64,000 bases of DNA from DATAGF01 sp963835685 (GTDB taxonomy: Bacteria; Actinomycetota; Thermoleophilia; Miltoncostaeales; Miltoncostaeaceae): the NCBI GenBank assembly GCA_963835685.1, contig CAWIGI010000003.1:16559-80558 (forward strand), written 5' to 3'. The translations under genes and the position numbers were made by a program. The notes under the pieces are model-generated. The model had not been told where the DNA came from. It was given only the letters and a program-made list of their open reading frames with translations, and made no database searches. Each line of letters starts with the position of its first letter. Within the stretch, counting starts at the first letter, position 1. Shown here one piece after another: positions 32,629 through 40,136 of the stretch.

Positions 32629-34106
32629 GAGCGCTCGAGGTGGGCGATGAGGGCGTCGGAGCCGAGCTCGCGCCCGGTCGCCCGCCGCATCAGCTCCGCC
32701 GTCTCGAAGCGGGCGCCGTGGCGGTGCACGTGCTCGCCCATGAACGCCAGGATGTCGCGCAGGCGTCCCTCCTCGACCGCCCGCTCGATCCCGCCCAGCT
32801 CGGCGTCGGCGGCCTCGGCGAGCTGGGCCGCGTAGAGGTTGCCCAGGGTGTAGGTCGGGAAGTAGCCGAACAGGCCGTGCGCCCAGTGGATGTCCTGCAT
32901 GGCGCCGAGCGCGTCGGTCGGCGGGCGGATCCCCACGAGGCGCTCCATGCCGTCGGCGAAGACGGGCGGCAGGTCGTTGACGTCGAGATCGCCGCGGATC
33001 AGCGCGAGCTCGATCTCGAACCGCAGGACGATGTGGAGGTTGTAGGTCACCTCGTCGGCGTCCACGCGGATGAGCGAGGGCCGGACGACCTTCGCGGCGC
33101 GGTGAAGCAGCGCCGGGTCGAGGCCCGTCATCGCCTCCGGGAAGCGGCGCCGCAGGGCGGGCTCGAGCGCGCCCCAGAACGCCAGGGTGCGGCCGATCTG
33201 GTTCTCCCAGAAGCGCGATTGCGACTCGTGCGCCCCGAGGGACGGCGCGTCGTGCAGCGGCGTGCGGTTGACGTCGGGCGGCAGCCCCTGCTCGTAGAGA
33301 GCGTGCCCCAGCTCGTGCATGACGGTCGAGATGTTGCTCAGGGGGCTGTCGCGCGCGATCCGCGTGGTGAATCGCACGTCGCCGGCGTGCGGCGAGCTCG
33401 TGAAGGGGTGGGCCGAGCGGTCGATCACCCCCGCCGACGCGTCGAACCCGACCAGGGCGGCGATGTCGCCGGCGAGCGCCATCTGACCCTCCTCGGGCCA
33501 ATCGCGTGGAGGCAGCTCGACCGTCTCGCGCCGCGACGCGGCGGCGACGATCGGCGCCAGCCGCTCGCGCAGGTCGGCGAAGACCGGCTCGAGGCCGGCC
33601 GCGCGCGCGCCGGGCTCGAACTGGTCGAGGAGGGCGTCGTAGGGCTCGTCGCCGATCCCCACCGCCGCGGCCTCGCGGCGCTTGAGCTCCACGACGCGGC
33701 GCAGCGGCGCGGCGTAGGCCGCGAAGTCGTCGGCCTCGCGGGCCTCGATCCAGGCCGACACGCACCGCGAGCACGCCTCGGTGATCTCGCGCACGAGCGT
33801 CTCCGGCACGCGCAGCGCGCGATCCCGCTCCCGCGCCGCCAGGCGCAGCATGGCGCGGGCGTCGTCGTCGAGGGCGTCCGGGTCCGCCCGCAGCGCGTCG
33901 AGCGCCTCGCCGGCGTCGGGGCGCACGATCTCGCGGTGGCGCAGCGCGGCGAGCGTGCCGAGCTGGCGGGCCCGCCCCTCGGCGCCCGCGGGCGGCATCG
34001 ACGTCTCGCGGTCCCACTCCAGCAGCCCCGCGGCGCCCGCGAGGTCCGCGAGGGTGCCCGCCCACTCGGCGAACCGCTCCCACTCGGGTGACGAGCGCCC
34101 CGGCAC
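32610..34106 (-). CDS. M32 family carboxypeptidase (Taq type)
   Basis: 498 residues, the family length. Zinc motif in STVMHELGHALYEQGLP near residue 265, the third ligand and following segment GAHESQSRFWEN, IRVDADEVTYNLHIVLRFEIE, and DIHWAHGLFGYFPTYTLGN near the C-terminus. Broad-specificity metal carboxypeptidase, cytosolic. GTG 34106 lies six bases after a minus-strand TAGGAT, with no ribosome-binding site. Confidence 0.95.
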   Translation of the reverse strand: MPGRSSPEWERFAEWAGTLADLAGAAGLLEWDRETSMPPAGAEGRARQLGTLAALRHREIVRPDAGEALDALRADPDALDDDARAMLRLAARERDRALRVPETLVREITEACSRCVSAWIEAREADDFAAYAAPLRRVVELKRREAAAVGIGDEPYDALLDQFEPGARAAGLEPVFADLRERLAPIVAAASRRETVELPPRDWPEEGQMALAGDIAALVGFDASAGVIDRSAHPFTSSPHAGDVRFTTRIARDSPLSNISTVMHELGHALYEQGLPPDVNRTPLHDAPSLGAHESQSRFWENQIGRTLAFWGALEPALRRRFPEAMTGLDPALLHRAAKVVRPSLIRVDADEVTYNLHIVLRFEIELALIRGDLDVNDLPPVFADGMERLVGIRPPTDALGAMQDIHWAHGLFGYFPTYTLGNLYAAQLAEAADAELGGIERAVEEGRLRDILAFMGEHVHRHGARFETAELMRRATGRELGSDALIAHLERSYLAAA

Positions 34107-34112
34107 CGGGCC

Positions 34113-34143
34113 ATCCTAGTGCTCCGTTCCGCGGGCGTATCCT
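34113..34143. promoter_or_regulatory. divergent -10 boxes between M32 gene and small membrane gene
   Basis: Minus-strand TAGGAT (34113-34118) is six bases from GTG 34106. Plus-strand TATCCT (34138-34143) is seven bases from GTG 34151. Both genes look leaderless. Confidence 0.5.
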
Positions 34144-34150
34144 GGGTGCC

Positions 34151-34399
34151 GTGGGCACCGTGCAGCGACCCGAGCCGCCCGCGTGGCTGCGCCGGTGGGA
34201 GGACCTGCACATCGGCGCGCAGATCGCCATCGTGGCGCCGGTGGCGGTCCTCCTGCTCTGGGCCGCCCACGTGTTCCTGCTGAACCAGCCGGTTTGGCGC
34301 GGGCTCACCTACGGCGTGTTCTGGGGCATCCTCGCGACGGCCGCGGTCGTGGGCGCCACGCGCTCGGAACGCGCCCGCCGGGAGGCCCGGCGGCGCTAG
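34151..34399 (+). CDS. small membrane protein, unknown
   Basis: 82 residues from GTG 34151. Two hydrophobic segments, about 25-45 (IAIVAPVAVLLLWAAHVFLL) and 52-70, and an Arg-rich C-terminus (RSERARREARRR). No family recognised. An in-frame codon at 34088 is inside the M32 gene and is not preferred. It ends two bases before the convergent lipoprotein stop. Confidence 0.6.
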   Translation: MGTVQRPEPPAWLRRWEDLHIGAQIAIVAPVAVLLLWAAHVFLLNQPVWRGLTYGVFWGILATAAVVGATRSERARREARRR

Positions 34400-34400
34400 C

Positions 34401-35300
34401 TCACGGGGTCGCGGACACCGCCGATCTGAACTCGGAGACCACCTGGTTCAGTTCCCGAAGCTTGCTCTGCATCGCTTCGGAGTCGCCCGATTCGGCGGCA
34501 TCGAGGAAACCATCGAGGACCTCGCTCGCCTGGGGTCCCAGCTTCGCGACCCTCCCGCGTTGGCCCTCGAGGGTCGCGTTGTCGAACTGCTGATCGCTGA
34601 TGCTCGCGATCGCGGCGTCGAACCGGTCGAGCTCGGCCCTCGCCTCGGGGACCCTCGCCTGCAGGTCCTCGAGGCTCGTCGTGCCCTGGAGGAGGCTGGA
34701 GAAGCTCCGCAGCGACGCCACCGCCACGCCGACGTCCTCGCGGTACTGGGCGGTCTCGCCGCGAGCCCCCGTCGTGTCCGTCGTCGGCTCGGGGGCGGTC
34801 GCGGTCGCCCCGCCGGCCGTGGAGGCGCCCTCGTCGTCCTCGCGTCCGCAGATCGTGAGCCCCAGCTCGCGGGCCTTGGCCCGCGCCTCCTCCTGGAGGC
34901 GCTCGAGCTCAGGGCTGACGTCTCGCAGGACGACCTGGGGGTCCTCGCCGTTCTGGATCCGCTCGACCGCCTGCCGGGCAAGGTCTCGGCGCTGCTGATT
35001 GAGGTCTTGCGCCTCGTCGAAGGCGGTCTGGAGCTCGTCCGGTGGATCCAGCTCGCCGAGCCTCGCAAGCTGGTCGTCCGCGACCGACAGCGCCTGCTCC
35101 AACGAGGGCGCGACCTGGTCGGCGGTCGTGGGCTCGGGGATCGTCGCGACCCGCTCGTCGCCTTCCGCGCAGATGGCGTCGGCCTGCTCGCGGAACTCGT
35201 CGGCGCTCATCGAGTCGGAGCCCCCGCCGCAGCCGGCGATGAGGGCGGCCGCGCCGAGGGCGGCGAGGCCCGCGAGGGGCCGGCGGCGGACGAGCGGCAT
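34401..35300 (-). CDS. putative lipoprotein with helical domain
   Basis: 299 residues. Signal peptide with Arg-rich n-region and lipobox LIAGCGGG (Cys near residue 24), so it is likely lipidated and processed by LspA. The mature part is helical and acidic with two related halves (residues about 30-150 and 185-290) separated by a Thr/Pro-rich linker. No enzyme motif is seen. Minus-strand TAGGGT and a GGAGGAG ribosome-binding site precede ATG 35300. Confidence 0.75.
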   Translation of the reverse strand: MPLVRRRPLAGLAALGAAALIAGCGGGSDSMSADEFREQADAICAEGDERVATIPEPTTADQVAPSLEQALSVADDQLARLGELDPPDELQTAFDEAQDLNQQRRDLARQAVERIQNGEDPQVVLRDVSPELERLQEEARAKARELGLTICGREDDEGASTAGGATATAPEPTTDTTGARGETAQYREDVGVAVASLRSFSSLLQGTTSLEDLQARVPEARAELDRFDAAIASISDQQFDNATLEGQRGRVAKLGPQASEVLDGFLDAAESGDSEAMQSKLRELNQVVSEFRSAVSATP

Positions 35301-35370
35301 CGGCGGATCTCCTCCGGGGACGACCGCGGACCCTAGCGGGCGCCCTGGGACCGCGCGACCCGCGCGCGGC

Positions 35371-35402
35371 TAGACTGGCGCGACCCCCTCAGGAGGAGCC
35401 GC
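35371..35402 (+). promoter_or_regulatory. ferritin promoter and short leader
   Basis: TAGACT (35371-35376), then 26 bases to ATG 35403 including a strong AGGAGGAG ribosome-binding site. A leadered start. Confidence 0.45.
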
Positions 35403-35906
35403 ATGCCGATCGACACGGCCGTCGTTGACGCCCTCAACGCCCAGCTGGGGCGCGAGCTCGAGGCCCACCTCCAGTACCTGCAGGTGTCGAGCTGGTTCGA
35501 CGCGGAGGGCCTTCCCGAGCTGACGAGGTTCTTCTCGAGCCAGGCGGCCGAGGAGCACGGGCACGCGATGAAGTTCCTGGCCTTCATCCAGGACGTCGGC
35601 GGATCGGTGGCCATCCCCAGCCTGAACGCCCCCAAGGCGACCTTCGAGAACGCCGAGGAGGCGGTGGCGCTGAGCCTGGACTGGGAGGCCTCGGTGACGG
35701 CGCACATCGACGCCGCCGTGGACCTCGCGGTCGAGAAGAACGACCACGCGACGCAGGTCTTCCTCCAGTGGTTCGTCACCGAGCAGGTCGAGGAGGTCAA
35801 GACGATGTCCGAGCTCCTGCAGATCGTGCGGCGGGCGGGCGAGGACAACCTGCTCCTGGTGGAGGAGTACGTGGCCCGCTCCGCGGGCGGGGGCGGCGAC
35901 GGGTAG
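35403..35906 (+). CDS. ftn: ferritin, non-haem bacterial type
   Basis: 167 residues; stores iron in a 24-mer shell. Ferroxidase-centre residues align with bacterial ferritins: Glu18 in GRELEAHLQY, Glu51 and His54 in AAEEHGHAMK, then Glu in SLDWEASVTAHI and the QVEE segment of FVTEQVEEVK. No haem-binding Met pattern of bacterioferritin is evident. The C-terminal tail is Gly-rich. Iron-dependent regulation is plausible, but no operator was recognised. Confidence 0.93.
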   Translation: MPIDTAVVDALNAQLGRELEAHLQYLQVSSWFDAEGLPELTRFFSSQAAEEHGHAMKFLAFIQDVGGSVAIPSLNAPKATFENAEEAVALSLDWEASVTAHIDAAVDLAVEKNDHATQVFLQWFVTEQVEEVKTMSELLQIVRRAGEDNLLLVEEYVARSAGGGGDG

Positions 35907-35966
35907 ACGGCCCCGCCCGCCCGATCGGTAGGCTGGCCGGGCCGGAGGGCCGACGAGGGAGGGGAG

Positions 35967-36302
35967 ATGGCCGAGCCGAGCCCGGACGACGAGCGCCGTG
36001 CCCACCCGCGCGCGTCGGCCGAGCTGCCGGCGCGCGTGATCGCCGGAGGGGCGGTCGTCGAGGCCCAGAGCGTCAACCTGAGCCAGGGCGGCGTCCTCCT
36101 GGCCGGCACGGACTTCCCCTCGTCGGCCCAGGTGAGGATCGAGATCGAGCTCGCTGAGATGGGCTGGCACGCGCTCGACGCCGAGGTCGTCCGCCACGAC
36201 GCGCGCGACCGGGGCGCGCTGGCGGCCCGCTTCGCCGAGGCCGCGACCGGCGGCGGCCGGGAGGCGATCAGGGCGTTCTTCGAAACCCGATTGAATTCCT
36301 AG
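35967..36302 (+). CDS. PilZ domain protein
   Basis: 111 residues. Both c-di-GMP contact motifs are present: RxxxR at residues 11-15 (RAHPR) and NxSxxG at 37-42 (NLSQGG). A single-domain PilZ receptor, therefore. A TAGGCT hexamer near 35928 and a GGGAGGGGAG ribosome-binding site precede ATG 35967. Repeat copy C starts six bases after its stop. Confidence 0.9.
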   Translation: MAEPSPDDERRAHPRASAELPARVIAGGAVVEAQSVNLSQGGVLLAGTDFPSSAQVRIEIELAEMGWHALDAEVVRHDARDRGALAARFAEAATGGGREAIRAFFETRLNS

Positions 36303-36307
36303 AGCGG

Positions 36308-36406
36308 ATGAGCGCCTCATATCGGGCGCTCATGCGCGCCTCCGGCCCCTGGCCGGGGCCTCCGGCAGACCGGCGCACCGGCTTCGCCGGGGCGGGCGCC
36401 GGGAAA
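36308..36406 (-). repeat. three-hairpin dispersed element, copy C
   Basis: Minus-strand copy between two convergent genes. P3 is a perfect 9-bp stem, ATGAGCGCC (36308-36316) with GGCGCTCAT (36325-36333), unlike the other copies in sequence. P1 is nearly identical to copy A, with inner CCGGC-GAA-GCCGG. P2 keeps the loop GGCCA and a 6-bp core GGCCCC/GGGGCC, but its outer arm no longer pairs. The terminal GTACGC of copies A, B and D is not present. Confidence 0.7.
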
Positions 36407-36434
36407 GACCAACCCGGGGCGGGGCGCCCGCGCG

Positions 36435-37064
36435 CTAACTCACACGCCAGCCCACGTCCAGGGTCTCGCCGTGGACGATCGCGTAGACGGGCCGGGCTCG
36501 GCGCGGGTGGAAGACCACGGACATCGTCTCGCCGTCCGACAGGGCGAGCTCCTGCGGGAGGCGCCGGAAGCTCACGGTGGTGCGGGCCCCGTCGCGGTCG
36601 GCGAAGAGGGCCTCGTAGCGCAGCCCCAGCCACCCCTTCTGCAGGCGGGGCCGGCCCACGCAGCGCGCGCCGATCATGGCGGAGAAGGTCTCGCGGCACG
36701 CCGGGCACGCGATGCGCACGACCCGGCCGCCCGCGTCGGGCACGCGGCTGCGGGTGGCGCAGGACGGGCACGGGAGCTCGCGGACGGTCGCCGGCGCCTC
36801 GGCGGGCACCGCGCGGGAGCCGTCGCGACGGAGCCGGTCGTAGCGCCGCCGCCGGGCGGGGTCGCCGAGCACGTGCCACGCGGCGTTCGCCCGCTTCGTG
36901 ATCTCCTCGGCCCGCTGGCGCTGGGCGGGGTCGCGGAACCGGTCCGGATGGAAGGCGACCAGGAGGAAGCGCCACGCCGCGTGGATCTCCTGAGTCGTGG
37001 CCTTCGGGGCGACGTCAAGCGCCCGGTAGTGGTCGTCGCCCTCGCTCACCCGTGCCGACAGCAT
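36435..37064 (-). CDS. J-domain protein with zinc-ribbon-like middle
   Basis: 209 residues from ATG 37064. N-terminal J domain (YRALDVAPKATTQEIHAAWR, AFHPDRFRD with the HPD triad, RANAAWHVLGDPARRRRYD). Two CxxC pairs follow in CPSCATRSRVPDAGG and CPACRETF, forming a probable zinc site. The C-terminus is beta-rich. It could be a specialised Hsp70 partner; no dnaK is nearby. Minus-strand TACGCA seven bases upstream fits a leaderless start, favoured over the longer in-frame opening to 37130. Confidence 0.8.
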   Translation of the reverse strand: MLSARVSEGDDHYRALDVAPKATTQEIHAAWRFLLVAFHPDRFRDPAQRQRAEEITKRANAAWHVLGDPARRRRYDRLRRDGSRAVPAEAPATVRELPCPSCATRSRVPDAGGRVVRIACPACRETFSAMIGARCVGRPRLQKGWLGLRYEALFADRDGARTTVSFRRLPQELALSDGETMSVVFHPRRARPVYAIVHGETLDVGWRVS

Positions 37065-37071
37065 GACGCGA

Positions 37072-37081
37072 TGCGTAGGCT
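37072..37081. promoter_or_regulatory. overlapping divergent -10 boxes (J-domain/RodZ-like)
   Basis: TGCGTAGGCT contains TAGGCT on the plus strand (six bases from GTG 37088) and TACGCA on the minus strand (seven bases from ATG 37064). The 23 bases between starts hold both promoters. Confidence 0.5.
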
Positions 37082-37087
37082 GCCGCC

Positions 37088-37495
37088 GTGGAGGACCCCC
37101 GTCCGATCGGAGCGCGGCTCCGCGAGGCAAGGATGCGGCAGGGGCTGGATCTGTCCGACTGCGCGGCGGCGACGCGCATCCGGGAGCGATATCTGGTGGC
37201 GATCGAGGACGATCGCTTCGAGTCGCTGCCCGACCCCGCCTACGTGAACGGCTTCGTGCGCGCCTACGCCGCCCACCTCGGCGTGCAGGTCGAGGGCCCC
37301 GAGCGGACGCTGCCCTCGGAAGGCGCCCCGTCCCAGACCCGCCCGCGGCCCGTGCACGTGCCGGCCACCCGCGCCACCGCCCGCGGGGTCGGCGCGCGAT
37401 CGGGCCGCTGGCGGTGGGCGCTGCTCGTCCTGGTGGTCGCTGCGGCGGCGGTCGCCCTGCTGATCTGGGCCGGCGTCCTGGGCTGGCCCGCCTAG
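37088..37495 (+). CDS. RodZ-like helix-turn-helix membrane protein
   Basis: 135 residues. N-terminal HTH_25 domain (IGARLREARMRQGLDLSDCAA, IRERYLVAIEDDRFESLP, YVNGFVRAYAAHLG) as in RodZ, then a Pro/Arg-rich linker and one membrane segment at about 108-130. The periplasmic domain of full RodZ is missing. In RodZ the HTH contacts MreB; no mreB is in the window, so a role in shape is inferred only. Confidence 0.82.
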   Translation: MEDPRPIGARLREARMRQGLDLSDCAAATRIRERYLVAIEDDRFESLPDPAYVNGFVRAYAAHLGVQVEGPERTLPSEGAPSQTRPRPVHVPATRATARGVGARSGRWRWALLVLVVAAAAVALLIWAGVLGWPA

Positions 37496-37502
37496 CTCCT
37501 CA

Positions 37503-37997
37503 TCAGGTCAGGAGGGCGCCCTCGTGGACGAGCAGGGCGCGCTTGCGCTCGAGCCCGCCCGCGTAGCCGGTGAGCGCCCCGGCGGCGCCGATCACCCGGT
37601 GGCACGGCACCACGATCGCGATCGGGTTGCGCGCGTTGGCCGACCCGACCGCCCGGGCGCGGCCGGGGGCGCCCACGCGGTCGGCCAGCTCGCCGTAGGT
37701 CGCGGTGGAGCCGTGCGGGATCTCGAGCAGGGCGTCCCAGACGCGCCGGTCGAACGCGGCGCCCTCGAGCCGCAGGGGGATGTCGAAGGCCGTCCGCTCG
37801 CCGGCGAAGTACTCGGCCAGCTGGCGGACCTCGTCGCGGAAGCGGTCGTCGTCGCGGCGCCACTCCGCCCTCGCCGGGGAGGGCGCGTCGGCGAACCAGA
37901 GGCCCGAGAGGGCCCGCTCGTCGCCGCTCAGGAGGAGCGGGCCGACGGGGGAGGGGGCGACGCTGTACAGCGTGGTGGCGATCGGAATGGTGGTCAT
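37503..37997 (-). CDS. ogt: methylated-DNA-protein cysteine methyltransferase
   Basis: Repairs O6-alkylguanine by transferring the alkyl group to its own Cys. 164 residues. Active-site PCHRVIG near residue 130, helix-turn-helix YGELADRVGAPGRARAVGSANARNP just before it, and the N-terminal ribonuclease-like domain. ATG 37997. Convergent with the RodZ-like gene. Confidence 0.95.
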   Translation of the reverse strand: MTTIPIATTLYSVAPSPVGPLLLSGDERALSGLWFADAPSPARAEWRRDDDRFRDEVRQLAEYFAGERTAFDIPLRLEGAAFDRRVWDALLEIPHGSTATYGELADRVGAPGRARAVGSANARNPIAIVVPCHRVIGAAGALTGYAGGLERKRALLVHEGALLT

Positions 37998-38058
37998 GCC
38001 CGTACAACGGCGGCAGACCGCCGGGCGTGAGGTCGCCCGGGGTCTGCCGCCGGGTCGG

Positions 38059-39108
38059 TCAGGCCGGGGCGCCGAGCTCCTTGGCCTTGGCCTCGGCGTC
38101 GATCCCGTGCAGGCGGGCCAGGTTGCCGCCCAGGATCTTGCGCTTGGCCTGCTCCGTGAGCGGCGGGTAGCCGTAGTCCTCGACGATGTCCGCCGGCAGC
38201 TCGAAGTTCCAGAACGCCTCCAGCGCCCACTGCGGGTGCCAGATCGGCGCCTCGCCGCCGTAGATGATCTTGTCCTCGCCGCACCACCACATCATCTTGC
38301 CGAGCGTCTCGGCGAAGACCCGTGGGTGGCGGGAGATGAAGTTGACCGTCGCGGCGATCGAGGCGTACAGGTTGGGGAAGCGCACGATCTGCCAGAGCAC
38401 CTCGTCCAGCCACGGCAGCCCGACGTGGAAGATCACGAAGTTGATGTCGGGGAAGTTGGCGGCCGCCCCGTCCATGTCGAAGGTGCGCGTGTGCTCGACC
38501 GGCTGGGGCCCGAGCGGCACGCCCTTGTGGACGCCGACGAGGTTCACGCCGAGCTTCTGGGCGTGCTCGAAGACCGGGAACGCGATCCGGGGGTCGTCCA
38601 TGCGCCAGGGGAACGGCTGCCCGTAGTCGTAGCGGACGTTGTAGAACTTGAACGCCTTCGCGCCGTGGTCCTCCACCTGGCGCGTCATGAGGTCGAGCGC
38701 CTTCTTGCCCTCCAGCGGGTTGACCGAGCCCCAGAAGACCGCCCGGTCGGGGTGCTTGGCCGCCATCTCGGCGCACTTCTCCCACGGCGACAGCCCGTCG
38801 TGGAAGAGGTCGGTCAGCGGCAGCGGCTGGGCCACGATCATGTCCGTGTCCGAGCCCTCGATGACCATCTCGTAGATCTCGTTGACGGACCACTCGCGGA
38901 AGAACTCGTCGCGGCCGAGGACGGTCTCGCCGGCCTGGGTCAGGAACTGGTGGAAGGCGTAGAGGTGCTCGTCGAACATCTCGCCGGGTGGGCCGAGCGC
39001 GTTGCGCTTGTCGAAGTTGAAGATGTGGCAGACGCAGTCGAACACGAACGCCGGCACCTTCCGCTCGCGCGCGCCCGCGGCCTCGGCAGCGGTCTCGGTG
39101 GTCGCCAT
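38059..39108 (-). CDS. amidohydrolase-like TIM-barrel protein
   Basis: 349 residues from ATG 39108. It resembles the amidohydrolase-2 family (decarboxylase-like barrels): NLVGVHKGVPLG, NFVIFHVGLPWLDEVL, IIYGGEAPIWHPQWALEAF. The first metal motif, usually HxH, reads CVCHIFNF, so one His is replaced by Cys. Metal content and substrate are unknown. It is the last gene of a tight operon with a DUF59 protein and an FGE-like protein. Confidence 0.75.
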   Translation of the reverse strand: MATTETAAEAAGARERKVPAFVFDCVCHIFNFDKRNALGPPGEMFDEHLYAFHQFLTQAGETVLGRDEFFREWSVNEIYEMVIEGSDTDMIVAQPLPLTDLFHDGLSPWEKCAEMAAKHPDRAVFWGSVNPLEGKKALDLMTRQVEDHGAKAFKFYNVRYDYGQPFPWRMDDPRIAFPVFEHAQKLGVNLVGVHKGVPLGPQPVEHTRTFDMDGAAANFPDINFVIFHVGLPWLDEVLWQIVRFPNLYASIAATVNFISRHPRVFAETLGKMMWWCGEDKIIYGGEAPIWHPQWALEAFWNFELPADIVEDYGYPPLTEQAKRKILGGNLARLHGIDAEAKAKELGAPA

Positions 39109-39110
39109 CG

Positions 39111-39476
39111 TCAGCCTCCTTCGCGGGTTGAGGCGAGGCGCCGCTCGCGGTAGGGCAGCAGCTCCTCCATGGGCATCTCGAGCTTCTCGCGGGCCGAGTC
39201 GGACAGCCGCTCGGGCGTCCAGACCGGGTCCCAGACCACCTCGACGTTGACGCTCTCGACGCCGTCGAGGTCGCGGAGCCGCGCGGGGATCATGTCGGAC
39301 ATCGAGGCCACGAACGGGCACCAGCCGGTCGTCAGGACGATGTCCACGCGGACGTGGGCGCCGTTGACGCGCACGTCCTCCACCAGGCCCATGTCGACGA
39401 CGCTGATCCCCCGGTCGGCGCAGCAGGGGTCGTAGACGTCGCGCAGGGCGTCGATCACCCGTTCTCGGGCGGTCAT
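39111..39476 (-). CDS. DUF59/MIP18 family Fe-S assembly-type protein
   Basis: 121 residues. VIDALRDVYDPCCADRGISVVDMGLV and VDIVLTTGWCPFVASM place it in the PaaD/SufT-like DUF59 family, with the conserved Cys in the GWCP turn. Such proteins help mature Fe-S or other metal enzymes. The gene begins inside the FGE-like stop (ATGA) and ends two bases before the amidohydrolase start. A maturation role for that enzyme is a reasonable hypothesis. Confidence 0.82.
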   Translation of the reverse strand: MTARERVIDALRDVYDPCCADRGISVVDMGLVEDVRVNGAHVRVDIVLTTGWCPFVASMSDMIPARLRDLDGVESVNVEVVWDPVWTPERLSDSAREKLEMPMEELLPYRERRLASTREGG

Positions 39477-40126
39477 GGCACCTCCTGGTCGGCGTGGTCG
39501 ATGTCGATCGCGATGCGGAAGCCGGTGGTGTAGGTGGCGCGCGCCGGGTCGGCCGGCAGGCTCCGGCTGGCGCGCACGCCCCAGGCGTGGTCCAGGTGGC
39601 AGCCGCCGCGGACGCGCCGCCAGCCGTCCTCGTCGGGAGCGTCGCCCACCCACTCCCAGACGTTGCCCGCGAGCTGCTCGGCGCCGCAGGGGGAGGCCCC
39701 GGCCGGGTGGGCGTCCACCGGGGCGGTCGTCCAGGCGTTCGCCTCGGCGCAGGCGCAGCGGTCGGGGTCGAAGGCGTCGCCCCACGGCCAGGCGCGCGCG
39801 TCGTCGCCGCGCGCCGCGGCCTCCCACTCGGCGCCCGAGGGGAGGCGGACCCGGTCCCCCGACCGGGCCGACGCCCAGGCGCAGAAGGCCACGGCGTCGT
39901 CGAACGCGACGCCCGTCGCGGGATGGCCGGCCAGGTGCTCGGCCGCGGGCGGCTCGCCCGAGCGGGCCGCCATCTGGACGTTCGTCACCGGGTAGCGGCC
40001 GATGAGCACGGCCGCGACCTCGACCTCGCGCTCCTCGCCCGGCTCGCCGAGCCGGTAGCGGCCCGCGGGGAGGACGACCAGGTCGCCGACCTCGCTGCGG
40101 CTCGCGCTCTGGCTCCGTGTCGCCAT
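39473..40126 (-). CDS. formylglycine-generating-enzyme (SUMF1/FGE) domain protein
   Basis: 217 residues, one FGE-sulfatase domain: VLIGRYPVTNVQM, HPATGVAFDDAVAFCAWA, RLPSGAEWEAAARG, WPWGDAFDP, LAGNVWEWVGD, VRGGCHLD and TGFRIAIDID. True FGEs convert a Cys of CxPxR to formylglycine; many relatives instead act in ergothioneine-type or other chemistry. The canonical Cys pair near the C-terminus is not clearly present. No sulfatase is in the window. Coupled to the DUF59 gene by ATGA. Confidence 0.8.
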   Translation of the reverse strand: MATRSQSASRSEVGDLVVLPAGRYRLGEPGEEREVEVAAVLIGRYPVTNVQMAARSGEPPAAEHLAGHPATGVAFDDAVAFCAWASARSGDRVRLPSGAEWEAAARGDDARAWPWGDAFDPDRCACAEANAWTTAPVDAHPAGASPCGAEQLAGNVWEWVGDAPDEDGWRRVRGGCHLDHAWGVRASRSLPADPARATYTTGFRIAIDIDHADQEVP

Positions 40127-40136
40127 CCGCGCCTCG

